The translations under genes and the position numbers were made by a program. The notes under the pieces are model-generated. The model was not told where the DNA came from and made no database searches. It was given only the letters and a program-made list of their open reading frames with translations. Of a stretch of 37,215 nucleotides of DNA, positions 21,984-30,998 are shown one piece after another; position 1 is the stretch's first letter; each line of letters opens with the position of its first letter. The DNA lies in NCBI GenBank assembly GCA_947629335.1, contig CANRDI010000017.1, positions 1-37,215 on the forward strand. The letters run 5' to 3'. Origin of the DNA: an uncultured Clostridia bacterium. Its GTDB lineage: Bacteria > Bacillota > Clostridia > Oscillospirales > Ruminococcaceae.

Positions 21984-23300
21984 ATGAGAGTGGTCGCTAT
22001 TGTGGGGAGACCGAATGTCGGAAAATCCACTTTATTTAATAAATTGGTCGGAAAAAGACTTTCTATCGTAGACGATACGCCGGGCGTTACGCGCGACAGG
22101 ATCTACAGCCGCTGTGAATGGCTCGGCAGAGAATTTATGCTTATCGATACGGGCGGTATAGAGCCGAAAACGGACGACGTTATACTTGCGCAGATGAGAG
22201 AACAGGCGATGCTTGCGGTCGAAAGCGCGGACTGTATTATCTTTGTGTGCGACCTTACGACGGGAGTTACGGCAAACGACAGTGAAGTAGCGTCGATGCT
22301 TATGAAAAGCAGGAAACCCGTTGTGCTTGCCGTAAACAAAGACGACAAGATCGGCGAGCCTCCGCCCGAATTTTACGAGTTTTACAACTTGGGACTGGGA
22401 GAACCTATAGCGGTTTCGGCTGTACACGGTCACGGAACGGGAGACCTGCTCGAAGCGGTGTTTAAAAACCTCCCGCCCGAAGAGCCTGAGCCGTATGACG
22501 AGGACGTTATAAAAGTCGCGGTAATAGGAAAGCCGAACGTCGGAAAAAGCTCGCTTATAAACCGTATAACGGGAGAAGAACGCTCGATAGTTTCCGATAT
22601 TGCGGGAACGACGCGCGACGCTGTTGACAGCGAGGTTAAGCGCGGCGAGGACAGGTTTGTGTTTATTGACACAGCCGGTATGCGCAGAAAGGCGAAAGTT
22701 GTAGAAAATATCGAGCATTTCAGCGTCCTCAGGGCGCTTATGGCGGTGGACAGGGCGGACGTGTGCGTGGTTATGATTGACGCGAACGAGGGCTTTACCG
22801 AACAGGACAGCAAGGTCGCGGGATATGCCCATGACAAGGGAAAGGCGTGCGTAATTGCCGTAAACAAGTGGGACGCGGTTGAAAACAAGACCGACAGCAC
22901 CATGCGCGAATTTGAAAAGAAACTTGAGGTCGATTTTTCGTTTATGAGCTATGCGCCGTTCGTGTTTATTTCGGCAAAAACGGGAGCGAGGATTGACAGG
23001 CTTTTTGAGCTTATAAAAGAGGTCCGAGAGCAGCATTCGAGAAGAATTTCAACGGGAGTTTTAAACGATATGTTAAGCTATGCGACAAGCCGCGTACAGC
23101 CCCCGTCGGACAAAGGCAAGAGGCTTAAGATATACTATATGACTCAGGCAGCCGCAAATCCGCCGACATTTGTAGTTTTCTGCAACAGCAAAGAACTTTT
23201 TCATTATTCATATCAGCGGTATATTGAAAATCAGATCCGAGAGACCTTTGGTCTTGACAAAACTCCTATAAAACTTACTATAAGAGAAAGAGGAGAATAA
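21984..23300 (+). CDS. der: Ribosome-associated GTPase Der (EngA)
   Basis: Essential tandem GTPase for 50S subunit assembly, 438 aa. The first G domain begins at residue 1 (VAIVGRPNVGKSTLFNKL; DTGG; NKDD) and the second near 175 (VAVIGKPNVGKSSLINRI; DTAGMRRK; NKWD). The C-terminal KH-like domain covers about 350-438. The start ATG at 21984 is preceded by AAGGAG and gives the normal N-terminus. The frame is open 52 codons further upstream, but that extension lacks homology-like content and a ribosome site. First gene of der-hyp-hyp-plsY. Confidence 0.97.
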   Translation: MRVVAIVGRPNVGKSTLFNKLVGKRLSIVDDTPGVTRDRIYSRCEWLGREFMLIDTGGIEPKTDDVILAQMREQAMLAVESADCIIFVCDLTTGVTANDSEVASMLMKSRKPVVLAVNKDDKIGEPPPEFYEFYNLGLGEPIAVSAVHGHGTGDLLEAVFKNLPPEEPEPYDEDVIKVAVIGKPNVGKSSLINRITGEERSIVSDIAGTTRDAVDSEVKRGEDRFVFIDTAGMRRKAKVVENIEHFSVLRALMAVDRADVCVVMIDANEGFTEQDSKVAGYAHDKGKACVIAVNKWDAVENKTDSTMREFEKKLEVDFSFMSYAPFVFISAKTGARIDRLFELIKEVREQHSRRISTGVLNDMLSYATSRVQPPSDKGKRLKIYYMTQAAANPPTFVVFCNSKELFHYSYQRYIENQIRETFGLDKTPIKLTIRERGE

Positions 23301-23349
23301 ACGAAAAACGGCGAGGGATCGCCGTTCAGGGGGTAAATGAGGGGATAAA

Positions 23350-24039
23350 ATGAAAAAAATTTTAAAAGCATATCGTACCTATAATTTAAAGAACTGGAGA
23401 AAGATATTTTTAGCGGCGGGACTTCCGATAGCGGTACTTATCGGAGCGCTTTGGATATTAGACGTTACGCTTTTTAAAAAAGCCGTATGGGAATGGCTTT
23501 TTATCGCGCTTTATGTCGTTTTTGCGGCGGTCATAGCAAAAACGCTCTATACGGCGACAAAGACGCGCCCCGCCCGTCTTGAACGTCATCTTTACGCGAT
23601 AAGCGAGAAAGAACGCAATGAAATATTCAAGGAATTTGATGAAAAAAATTCAGAAAACGGCAGATTTTTCCTTTCGGATTTTTTGCTTTTGTTTACCGAC
23701 GGCGGAGGAATAATCCGCTATGCGAAGATAGGCGACGTTTCGGTCATCGGCAGAAATATCTGGCTTGCTTCGGGTAAAAAAGCGGTAATGCTGAAAGCAA
23801 AGACAAATGCGGAAGCTCTCGAAGTCGCAAAGAAAATTCAGTCAAGGATACCCGATGACGTTGTTATCGAGGAGGAAGAAGAACCCGATGAAGAACAGAT
23901 AAGGGCGCAGGAAAATGACGAAAGGATATTGAAAGAGATAGTAGGGGTCGATTTGTCGGAAGAAAATGCCGAAAGCGGCGAAGAGGACGAAGATGTTTCC
24001 GATAATTCCTCTGATGACAGTGGAGAGTCCGAGGAATGA
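23350..24039 (+). CDS. Unknown two-helix membrane protein (229 aa)
   Basis: I do not recognise a family. Two hydrophobic helices lie at about 20-40 and 47-67, with a basic N-terminus. A soluble domain follows (about 75-170), with patterns such as LSDFLLLFTDGGGIIRYAKIGDVSVIGRNIWLASGKKAVML that suggest a beta-rich PH-like fold. The tail (170-229) is strongly acidic. GGGG lies upstream of the ATG. It overlaps the next gene by 4 nt (ATGA), and that gene has the same layout of two helices plus a small domain. Confidence 0.75.
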   Translation: MKKILKAYRTYNLKNWRKIFLAAGLPIAVLIGALWILDVTLFKKAVWEWLFIALYVVFAAVIAKTLYTATKTRPARLERHLYAISEKERNEIFKEFDEKNSENGRFFLSDFLLLFTDGGGIIRYAKIGDVSVIGRNIWLASGKKAVMLKAKTNAEALEVAKKIQSRIPDDVVIEEEEEPDEEQIRAQENDERILKEIVGVDLSEENAESGEEDEDVSDNSSDDSGESEE

Positions 24040-24584
24040 AAGAGATCTCAAATGAATATCTGAAAATATACCGTTCGGTCATAATCAGGCTGTGGCTTGT
24101 CACGGCTATATGCGCGGGAGCATTTGCGGCTTTCGGGATATTTAAAAGCGAATACTGCGTTTTTGCCGTAATAGTCTGCGGAGTGTTTGCGGGATTTTCT
24201 TTGGGGTCAACGATAAGCATTTTTGCTTGTCCCAAAGAATTTGAAAGGCGGCTCAAAAAAGCTCCGAATGACGTGTGCGAGGAGATCTTAAACGGAAAAT
24301 TTTCCGCTCTTGGAGCGAGGCGATTTTATGAAAATTATTTGCTTTATTATACGAGAACAAAAATACATATCGTAAAATATGACGAAATAAAGCGGGTCGA
24401 AATAAAGTCGATACTTAAAGCGGAGCTTACGCTTGAAAGCAGGAAAAAGCTCTCCCTTCCGACGGCATTTGAGGAAAATTCGGCGGTCATCTGCGCGGCT
24501 TTTAAAAGCAAAAACCCGAAGATCGAGTTTGTAATAAACGGAAAGACTATTGAAAAAACTGATGAAAAAGGAAGAAAAAAATGA
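24036..24584 (+). CDS. Unknown two-helix membrane protein (182 aa)
   Basis: Unrecognised. Two helices near 16-37 and 43-65, then a soluble domain (about 75-180) with FYENYLLYYTRTKIHIVKYDEIKRVEIKSILKAELTL, again reminiscent of a PH-like/YcxB-type domain, which is inference from pattern only. ATGA overlaps at both ends (24036 and 24581) lock it into translation with its neighbours and plsY. That suggests a shared envelope or lipid-related role. Confidence 0.75.
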   Translation: MKEISNEYLKIYRSVIIRLWLVTAICAGAFAAFGIFKSEYCVFAVIVCGVFAGFSLGSTISIFACPKEFERRLKKAPNDVCEEILNGKFSALGARRFYENYLLYYTRTKIHIVKYDEIKRVEIKSILKAELTLESRKKLSLPTAFEENSAVICAAFKSKNPKIEFVINGKTIEKTDEKGRKK

Positions 24585-25243
24585 TTTGGATATGCTATGC
24601 GGTTATGATAGCCGTGCCTTATCTTCTGAGCGGCATAAACACTTCTATCATTGTCGCTAAGATCAAAACAGGAAAAGATATTCGCACAATGGGCAGCGGA
24701 AACGCAGGACTTACAAACACTCTGCGCGTCCTGGGAAAAGGCGCGGCAGGGATCGTTCTGATCGGAGATGTCGCAAAGGCGGCGATAGCGGTGGTTATAG
24801 TAAGGCTTGTGTTCTTGTTTGTCGGTGGCATAAATACGGCAGATCCCGCTTCGGGCATGACATGGGTGGAAAATGTAGCGGTGTTTATGTCTATAGTGGG
24901 GCATTGTTATCCGCTTTATTACGGATTTAAGGGAGGAAAGGGCGTTTTGGCGTCAATTTCCGCGATATTCGTATATGACTGGAGAATTGCGCTTATACTG
25001 CTTACAATCTTTATTGTCATTGTGGCGTTTTCAAAATATGTTTCTCTCGGAAGCTGTATAGCGTCGTCGTTTTACTTCATAATTTCGTTTTGCTTCGGAT
25101 ATTTTATCGACAGCGACCCCGCGTTTATAATTAACACGTTTATCAGCTTTTTCTGCGGGGGACTTATAGTTTTCAGACACCATGAAAATATAAAGCGGCT
25201 CATAACGCATACGGAAAAGAAGCTGGGAGAAAAAAGCAAGTGA
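24581..25243 (+). CDS. plsY: Glycerol-3-phosphate acyltransferase PlsY
   Basis: Integral membrane enzyme that transfers an acyl group from acyl-phosphate to glycerol-3-phosphate, the first step of phospholipid synthesis. 220 aa with several hydrophobic helices. The three PlsY motifs are visible: GSGNAGLTNTLRVLGK near 37-52, GHCYPLYYGFKGGKGV near 107-122, and FRHHENIKRL near 198-207. It overlaps the preceding gene by ATGA. gpsA, which makes its substrate, follows after 137 bp. Confidence 0.96.
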   Translation: MIWICYAVMIAVPYLLSGINTSIIVAKIKTGKDIRTMGSGNAGLTNTLRVLGKGAAGIVLIGDVAKAAIAVVIVRLVFLFVGGINTADPASGMTWVENVAVFMSIVGHCYPLYYGFKGGKGVLASISAIFVYDWRIALILLTIFIVIVAFSKYVSLGSCIASSFYFIISFCFGYFIDSDPAFIINTFISFFCGGLIVFRHHENIKRLITHTEKKLGEKSK

Positions 25244-25380
25244 AAAACATGACGGCGGTTTAAACCTCCGTCTGCGGGGCGGACGGCAGGGAAACCCGCG
25301 ACGATATGAAAATTGACTTTTTATATACCGAAAAAGATTTTGGCGGGCGGAAACTTAAACACATTACGGGGTGATAATTT

Positions 25381-26382
25381 ATGGCGAAGATTGCAATTTT
25401 AGGCTGCGGATACGGAACGGCTTTAGGAGTTTTGTATACAAAATACGGTCACGACGTTACTACCTGGACAAAATTCGAGGCGGAGGCTGAACAGCTCCGC
25501 ACCGACCGCGAGCATAAAAGACTTTTGCCGGGAGTAAAACTGCCGGAGAAACTGGGGGTAACAACTGACCCGAAGATAGTTTCCGAAGCGGACATTGTTG
25601 TGGTATGTATTCCTTCGGCGTTCTACCGCGACGCTATAATAGCGGTAAAGGACTATATCCGTCCGGAAACCGTTGTTATAAACGCAAGCAAGGGGCTTGA
25701 AGAAAACACGGGAAAGCGTCTTTCGGAGCTGCTTCGTGAGGAGCTTCCGAATAATCGGATAGGAGTTATCACAGGTCCTTGTCATGCGGAGGAAATTGCG
25801 CGCTTTGTGCCGACGACGGAGGTCTGTGCGGCTTATGACAACGAGACCGCAGAATATATCCAGCAGACCCTCTCAAACGAATGCTACAGGATATATACGA
25901 ATGATGATGTGTGCGGGTGCGAGCTGGGGGGAGTATTGAAAAATCCTATCGCGCTCGGCTGCGGCATTGCCAGAGGCATGGGGCTTGGCGACAACACCGT
26001 CGCCGCGCTTATGACGCGCGGGATGACAGAGATCACGCGGCTCGGAGTTGCGCTCGGAGCAAACTGGAAAACATTTACGGGTATGGCTGGTTTCGGCGAC
26101 CTTATCGTAACCTGCACTTCGCTTCACTCGCGCAATTTCCGTGCGGGAAATCTTATCGGAAAGGGCGTTCCCGCGGCGGAAGCAATTGCACAGGTGGGTA
26201 CGGTAGAGGGATATACAAACGCAAGAACAGCTTTTCGTCTGGCAAAAGCGAACAATGTAGATGTTCCCATAATAGAGCAGATAGTTAAAATTTGCTTTGA
26301 AGAAGGCGACCCGAAAAAGAGCATTTCGGCGCTTATGAACCGCGAAACCAAGCACGAGCGCGAGCTTTATTGGACAGACTGA
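25381..26382 (+). CDS. gpsA: NAD(P)H-dependent glycerol-3-phosphate dehydrogenase
   Basis: Reduces dihydroxyacetone phosphate to sn-glycerol-3-phosphate, feeding PlsY. 333 aa, normal length. The Rossmann loop is ILGCGYGTALG at 5-15. Further motifs are NASKGLEENTG near 100-110, GPCHAEEIA near 131-139 and GGVLKNPIALGCGIARGMGLGDN near 184-206 (catalytic Lys region). Then GMAGFGDLIVTCTS, normal for the family. The 137-bp gap before it has a GACGG...CCGTC hairpin without a T tail, so partial read-through from plsY is likely. Confidence 0.96.
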   Translation: MAKIAILGCGYGTALGVLYTKYGHDVTTWTKFEAEAEQLRTDREHKRLLPGVKLPEKLGVTTDPKIVSEADIVVVCIPSAFYRDAIIAVKDYIRPETVVINASKGLEENTGKRLSELLREELPNNRIGVITGPCHAEEIARFVPTTEVCAAYDNETAEYIQQTLSNECYRIYTNDDVCGCELGGVLKNPIALGCGIARGMGLGDNTVAALMTRGMTEITRLGVALGANWKTFTGMAGFGDLIVTCTSLHSRNFRAGNLIGKGVPAAEAIAQVGTVEGYTNARTAFRLAKANNVDVPIIEQIVKICFEEGDPKKSISALMNRETKHERELYWTD

Positions 26383-26442
26383 CGTTTATACGAGCGCGGG
26401 TTTTGCCGGAATGACTGATTTTTTCACTTTAGAGGTGATCTT

Positions 26443-27312
26443 ATGCGTGAAAAAGCGCCCTCGACCATAAAAGAGCAGATAAAGATACTAAAACAGCGCG
26501 GCTGCGTCTTTGAGGACGAACAGCAGGCGCGGGAAACGCTTAAATACATAAACTATTACAGACTTTCAAACTATTTCGAGCCTTTTTCCGTAAGCAAGCA
26601 TAAATATGAAGAAGGAACTTCTTTCAACAAGATAATGCGCGTATATGAAATGGACAGAAAAGTCAGGAGCATTCTCCTTGCGGCTCTCGAAGAGGTTGAA
26701 ATAGCGCTTAGGGCTGTCATTTCAAACTATCATGCTCTTAAATACGGCGCTCTCGGCTATTTAAATCCCTCGACTTTCGGTATCCAGCATAATCACCAGT
26801 CTTTTGTTGCGCGCATAAATCACCTTATAGAATCAAGCTCCGACCGTGATTTTGTAAAGCATTATAACGCGAAATACGGCGGAAAATTTCCGCTCTGGGT
26901 TATGGTAGAGCTGTTTTCGTTCGGAACGCTCGCGTTTTTCTATAAGGAAATGAACAATGCAGACAAAAAGGCTGTCGCAAACGGCTATTACGGCTGTTCT
27001 TCGTCGGAACTCGACAACTGGGTCTTTTGTCTGAATGAACTGAGAAACTACTGTGCGCATTTCAACAGGCTTTACGGAAGTACATTTCCCGTTGTTCCGA
27101 AAACTCCCAAGAATTTTCGCATAGAGCTTAAACCCGATCTGTTCGGCTATATAATTGTCCTCAGACAGTTTTTTCACAACAAGGGGGACTGGAACGAGCG
27201 GGTTTCAAAGCCGCTTTCAAGGCTTATTAACAAAAACGCGTCGGATATAAGACTTTCGGACATCGGTTTTCCGGAAGACTGGGAAATTCTGATACCGTTT
27301 GTGGATGAATAA
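26443..27312 (+). CDS. Abi-family (AbiD/AbiF-like) protein
   Basis: 289-aa member of the Abi_2 family, known from phage abortive infection systems of lactococci. Family traits: the N-terminal QIKILKQRGCVFEDEQQARETLKYINYYRLSNYF segment (about 11-44) and the central HEPN-like helices (EMDRKVRSILLAALEEVEIALRAVISNYHA). Near residue 202 it has RNYCAH, an R-x4-H motif characteristic of HEPN ribonucleases. It would act in the cytosol, possibly cutting RNA after phage infection. Its own AGAGGTG ribosome site lies upstream; the TerB-domain gene follows after 30 nt. The family call is firm; the defence role is inferred. Confidence 0.88.
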   Translation: MREKAPSTIKEQIKILKQRGCVFEDEQQARETLKYINYYRLSNYFEPFSVSKHKYEEGTSFNKIMRVYEMDRKVRSILLAALEEVEIALRAVISNYHALKYGALGYLNPSTFGIQHNHQSFVARINHLIESSSDRDFVKHYNAKYGGKFPLWVMVELFSFGTLAFFYKEMNNADKKAVANGYYGCSSSELDNWVFCLNELRNYCAHFNRLYGSTFPVVPKTPKNFRIELKPDLFGYIIVLRQFFHNKGDWNERVSKPLSRLINKNASDIRLSDIGFPEDWEILIPFVDE

Positions 27313-27342
27313 AAGTATGTTTTTTCGTGAGGTTTAGTGTCT

Positions 27343-29304
27343 ATGTCCAACGATTTTAAAAAGTTTATCGACACAGGCGGGAAAAGCCTCGACGAAATAA
27401 AGAAGCAGATAGGAAAGCTGCTCTCGAAATCCGCAAATTCGCTCGTAAACGATATTGAAAAACAAATCGGAAACGAAATCAGCAAAGCCGTAAAAAACAC
27501 TGTAGCAGAAACACTCAGCCGCACTTTCGAGGCGGAAAAGATACCGTCGGGAAAAGAACGTTCGGCTTTCGCGGGAAAAAACAGGACAAGCCGCGAGTTT
27601 ACCGTAGAAGCCGACGAAATAGCCTATCCTCACGAGAATATACAGGAAGAATTATCTCAGCACGACATACTTATAAATGAGAAGATCCTTGAAATGAGAA
27701 AGCAAAAGCAGACCACATATAACGGATATATCATACAGCGCTGTTCTGAGATAACGTTTGTGCTTCAGGGGGAATTTGCGGCGGATATAGAGGACGATTA
27801 TTCGCGGTGTGTTTTTTTCGGAATGGTTAGTCCGATGTACGCGGCTATGTCAAATTCTCAGCTCAGGACCTATTTTACATGGAGAACGGATATAAGGCGC
27901 GGGGTGTTCCGCGATATTGACAGATCGTATATTATTCTTTACATTTATGAGCTTTTGAACAAGATCGGAGTGTCGTCGTCTGACGAGGCTTTTTCAAAAC
28001 TTCTGACGCTCTGGAAAAGCGCGAAAGCCCATAATGCCGCGGCATATCTCGGCGAAGTCCTGCCGCAGTGGCTGAAGGATTTTTATGTATATAACCGCGT
28101 TTCGGGCGATTTTCCCGACCTCGATGATTTCCTCGGAAATAATGAGAAGAATGACGGCAAAAAAGCCGCAATTGAGATCTCGCGCGGGATATACAAAAAC
28201 AAACTTGATTTTCTTGCGGATAACTCGGTGTATAAAATAAAAGAAAGCTCGTTTTATTCGGAAAAGACCGCTAAGCTTATTGACGCGGCGCTTGAAAATG
28301 TACTGAGCGAGCTTTCGGGATACTGTGAGAAAAAGGGGATAGCGCTCGATCTGCTTATCTGCGGGCAGATGAAGAAAGACCATTCGTGGCGGGCGTTTAT
28401 GGGCGCTATCGTAAACTTAGACAGAATGGACGGGTTTCGAGCTGTAAGGATAAGTCCCGAAGAAGAATACTGTATAAAGCGCGGAGAGCCTGTAAGAGAA
28501 GAATATTCGCTTCTTTTGCAAAGAGGGGTTATAGGGTTTATACTTAAAACAGTTGAAGCGAGGCTTCGTATTCACACAGGCTTTGCAAGACGCCTCACGG
28601 TCAACCGAAAAATGCTCGTCAACGATGTAAAGAATCGCGAAAAAGCCGCCGCAGCCGTTTTAAACGATGAGTTTGAAAAAACTATCGCAAACGCAGTCGA
28701 TAAATTCTGCAATGAGCATGGAATTGCCGCACGAAATCAAAACTCACGAGCTTCGGGTGTTGACGAAAATTTTGTTTATCAGGCGAAAAAGGTAGAAATT
28801 GACGTTTCAAAGCTCTCGGAGATCCGAGAAAAGTCGGAAGAGATAGCGAAAAAGCTCATTTCACAGGATATAACGGACGGCGCTGAAAAAGCTGACGCCG
28901 AGGAAAGTACAGGCGAGAACAGCGCCGCTATAAATGCCGAGGAAAATTCGGAAAACGATATTCTTTTCCCCGATATCGAGGACATCGAAAACAAAGCGGA
29001 GCAGATCTCCGATGATGATTTTTCGGAAAAGATCTCGGCATATTCTGAGCTTTCAGATGAAAAAGGCGGCTGGAAGGGGCTGGCAAATGCGCTTTCCGAG
29101 CAAGAACGGGGACTTTTGGCGGTCATGTATGAAAACGGAGACGCTGCGGAATACTGCCGAAAAAACGGGCTTATGCCCGAAACGGTTTTTGAGAAAATAA
29201 ATGACCGTGCGCTTGAAGCCGTCGGCGATATTGTTATAGAAAACGGCATGATAATTGCAGATTATCTGGATGAAATAGCAAACTGTATCTACAAAGACTT
29301 ATAA
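27343..29304 (+). CDS. TerB-domain protein (TerB_N/TerB_C), ~653 aa
   Basis: A large cytosolic protein with an N-terminal helical region (1-85), a TerB_N-like domain (about 120-330; FTWRTDIRRGVFRDIDRSYIILYIYELLNKIGV is the clearest part) and a mid helical region. An acidic low-complexity linker (about 490-560) leads to a TerB_C-like end (RGLLAVMYENGDAAEYCRKNGLMPETVFEKINDRALEAVGD). Family proteins sit near tellurite-resistance-type stress or phage-defence modules, and their biochemistry is unsettled. ATG at 27343 is chosen; GTG two codons upstream at 27337 is equally possible from the GAGG spacing. It follows the Abi-family gene by 30 nt. Confidence 0.75.
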   Translation: MSNDFKKFIDTGGKSLDEIKKQIGKLLSKSANSLVNDIEKQIGNEISKAVKNTVAETLSRTFEAEKIPSGKERSAFAGKNRTSREFTVEADEIAYPHENIQEELSQHDILINEKILEMRKQKQTTYNGYIIQRCSEITFVLQGEFAADIEDDYSRCVFFGMVSPMYAAMSNSQLRTYFTWRTDIRRGVFRDIDRSYIILYIYELLNKIGVSSSDEAFSKLLTLWKSAKAHNAAAYLGEVLPQWLKDFYVYNRVSGDFPDLDDFLGNNEKNDGKKAAIEISRGIYKNKLDFLADNSVYKIKESSFYSEKTAKLIDAALENVLSELSGYCEKKGIALDLLICGQMKKDHSWRAFMGAIVNLDRMDGFRAVRISPEEEYCIKRGEPVREEYSLLLQRGVIGFILKTVEARLRIHTGFARRLTVNRKMLVNDVKNREKAAAAVLNDEFEKTIANAVDKFCNEHGIAARNQNSRASGVDENFVYQAKKVEIDVSKLSEIREKSEEIAKKLISQDITDGAEKADAEESTGENSAAINAEENSENDILFPDIEDIENKAEQISDDDFSEKISAYSELSDEKGGWKGLANALSEQERGLLAVMYENGDAAEYCRKNGLMPETVFEKINDRALEAVGDIVIENGMIIADYLDEIANCIYKDL

Positions 29305-29368
29305 AGGAAAACGCCGCTTTTTATGGCGGACATATGACTTTAAAACAATAACTTTATGGGAGTAAATA

Positions 29369-30775
29369 ATGAAATTTTTCTTTAAAACGGCGTTTTTTCT
29401 GTTTGCCGCAGCGGTTTCGCTTATCTTCTGCGACAGGGTTTTTGCACTGGACGCGGAAAACGGGATATTTCAGACGGAGGCTGACGGCTATACAAGGTTT
29501 ACGGGAGAAACAAAGCCCGAAAAATTCGTGAACTATTACATAGACGATACGGTAAAGATAAATAAGGACGAGAGCTTTTGCTTTCCGAAAACAAGCGTTC
29601 TCAGAGTAAAAAAAGGCGCGGAGCTTCAGATATATGTAGGAGGCGCGGCGGATATCCGAGGTACTTTGATAATCGAAGAAGGAGCAAGAGTGACAGTTTC
29701 GGGAGAACTTAAACTGAGAGAAGGAGCGAAAGCCGAATGTTTCGGCGAGCTTGTCTCAACAGCAAAATCGACGGTAGTTATTTCGGGAGAGTTTCGTTCG
29801 TTTTCGTCCTCTGTTGTCGTTTTGAGCGGCAATACAAGCCTCTGTAAGTCGGGAACATATCTTAACGACGGAACAACAACCTTTGCGAAAAACGCAAACG
29901 CCGTAATTTCGGGAATGCTTGATGTTTCAAATAAAGGGAAACTTCTTATAAAAGGTACATTCAGCACAACGCTCAATGCAGAAGTCAACGTAAAAGGATA
30001 TATCCTGCTTACGGGAAAATATTACAATACGGGCGAGCTTTTCTTAAGGAAAGACGCGTCGGATATGCTCGGCGAAGGTCAGTTTGTCACGGGAACAAGC
30101 GGCAGGGTCTTTGACGAAAGGAAAGACGAAATATCGGATAATGAAAACGGAGCGGGCGACAAAAATAAAGAAATTTATCCGAAAATGCTCAAAGGCATAG
30201 ACGTTTCATACTGGCAGGGGGCTATCGACTGGAAAAAAGTAAAGGCGGCGGGTATCGACTTTATGATCGCAAGGGCTTCGCTCGGAGATTATTATGTTGA
30301 CGAAACGCTCGACTACAACATGACCGAAGCAAAGCGAAACGGGATAAAGATCGGAGCATATCATTTCCTTCAGGCAGACACTGTAGAAAAGGCAAGAACG
30401 GAAGCAAAGTTTTTTATTGAGGCGATAAAGCCGTATAAGCTCGATCTTCCCGCAGTAGTGGATATTGAGGATACGAGGCATATAAAGCTGAGTAAAGAAG
30501 AACTTACGAAAATTGCCGACGTATTCTGCGAAGAACTTAAAAAGGCGGGATATGAACCGATGATATATTCAAGCGCCTCATGGCTCAACGAAAAGCTGGA
30601 CACAAAAGAGCTTTCGGACTATGGGATATGGGTGGCTCACTGGGGGACGGTAAAGCCTGCTTTCAGCGGGGATTATGCAGTGTGGCAGTTTTCGTGCAAG
30701 GGCATTGTTTCGGGTATTTCGGGCGATGTAGACCTGAATATAGCATATAAGGACAGCTTGTCGGCATACAAGTGA
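29369..30775 (+). CDS. Secreted GH25 lysozyme with N-terminal beta-repeat domain
   Basis: Exported muramidase that cleaves the MurNAc-GlcNAc bond of peptidoglycan. The signal peptide spans about 1-26. Residues 75-245 form a repetitive region (segments like KSTVVISGEFRSFSSSVVVLSGN, GTLIIEEGARVTVSGELKLREGA) that looks like a short right-handed beta helix and may bind a polymer. The GH25 domain spans about 270-468: KGIDVSYWQGAIDWKKVKAAGIDFMIARAS, GAYHFLQA, the catalytic VVDIED near 364-369, and the C-terminal WQFSCKGIVSGISGDVDLN. ATGGGAGT acts as ribosome site. It ends at a MITE-like element and a strong terminator. Confidence 0.93.
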   Translation: MKFFFKTAFFLFAAAVSLIFCDRVFALDAENGIFQTEADGYTRFTGETKPEKFVNYYIDDTVKINKDESFCFPKTSVLRVKKGAELQIYVGGAADIRGTLIIEEGARVTVSGELKLREGAKAECFGELVSTAKSTVVISGEFRSFSSSVVVLSGNTSLCKSGTYLNDGTTTFAKNANAVISGMLDVSNKGKLLIKGTFSTTLNAEVNVKGYILLTGKYYNTGELFLRKDASDMLGEGQFVTGTSGRVFDERKDEISDNENGAGDKNKEIYPKMLKGIDVSYWQGAIDWKKVKAAGIDFMIARASLGDYYVDETLDYNMTEAKRNGIKIGAYHFLQADTVEKARTEAKFFIEAIKPYKLDLPAVVDIEDTRHIKLSKEELTKIADVFCEELKKAGYEPMIYSSASWLNEKLDTKELSDYGIWVAHWGTVKPAFSGDYAVWQFSCKGIVSGISGDVDLNIAYKDSLSAYK

Positions 30776-30778
30776 CGG

Positions 30779-30868
30779 CTCAGGCTGTCGATAAAGCTCC
30801 GTCTGCGTCAGCGTTTTCCGCCGAAAGCGGATAATGCGTGCATACCGGAGCTTTCTCGGCAGCCTGAG
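30779..30868. mobile_element. MITE-like element A, 23-bp terminal inverted repeats
   Basis: Ends 30779-30801 and 30846-30868 are inverted repeats with 2 mismatches in 23 (CTCAGGCTG...AAAGCTCCG). The centre holds the hairpin GCGTTTTCCGC-CGAAA-GCGGATAATGC. A diverged relative lies at 34798-34950, and the central motif recurs at 17778-17806. It starts 4 bp after the GH25 stop. It is non-coding and would need a transposase from elsewhere. Confidence 0.68.
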
Positions 30869-30886
30869 TTTTGACTTTTATACAAG

Positions 30887-30921
30887 CGAGCGAGAGGATA
30901 TATCCTCTCGCTCGTTTTTTT
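30887..30921 (+). terminator. Terminator of the GH25 gene
   Basis: Perfect 28-bp palindrome (CGAGCGAGAGGATA and its complement, 30887-30914) followed by TTTTTTT. A very strong intrinsic terminator; the convergent M23 gene ends 78 bp away. Confidence 0.92.
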
Positions 30922-30998
30922 ATTATCTTTGGCGCGGCAGACGCGCCTTTGCGGTTACTTTACGCTGTATGCCGGCGGCTGTATTTTGTGTTATCGTT

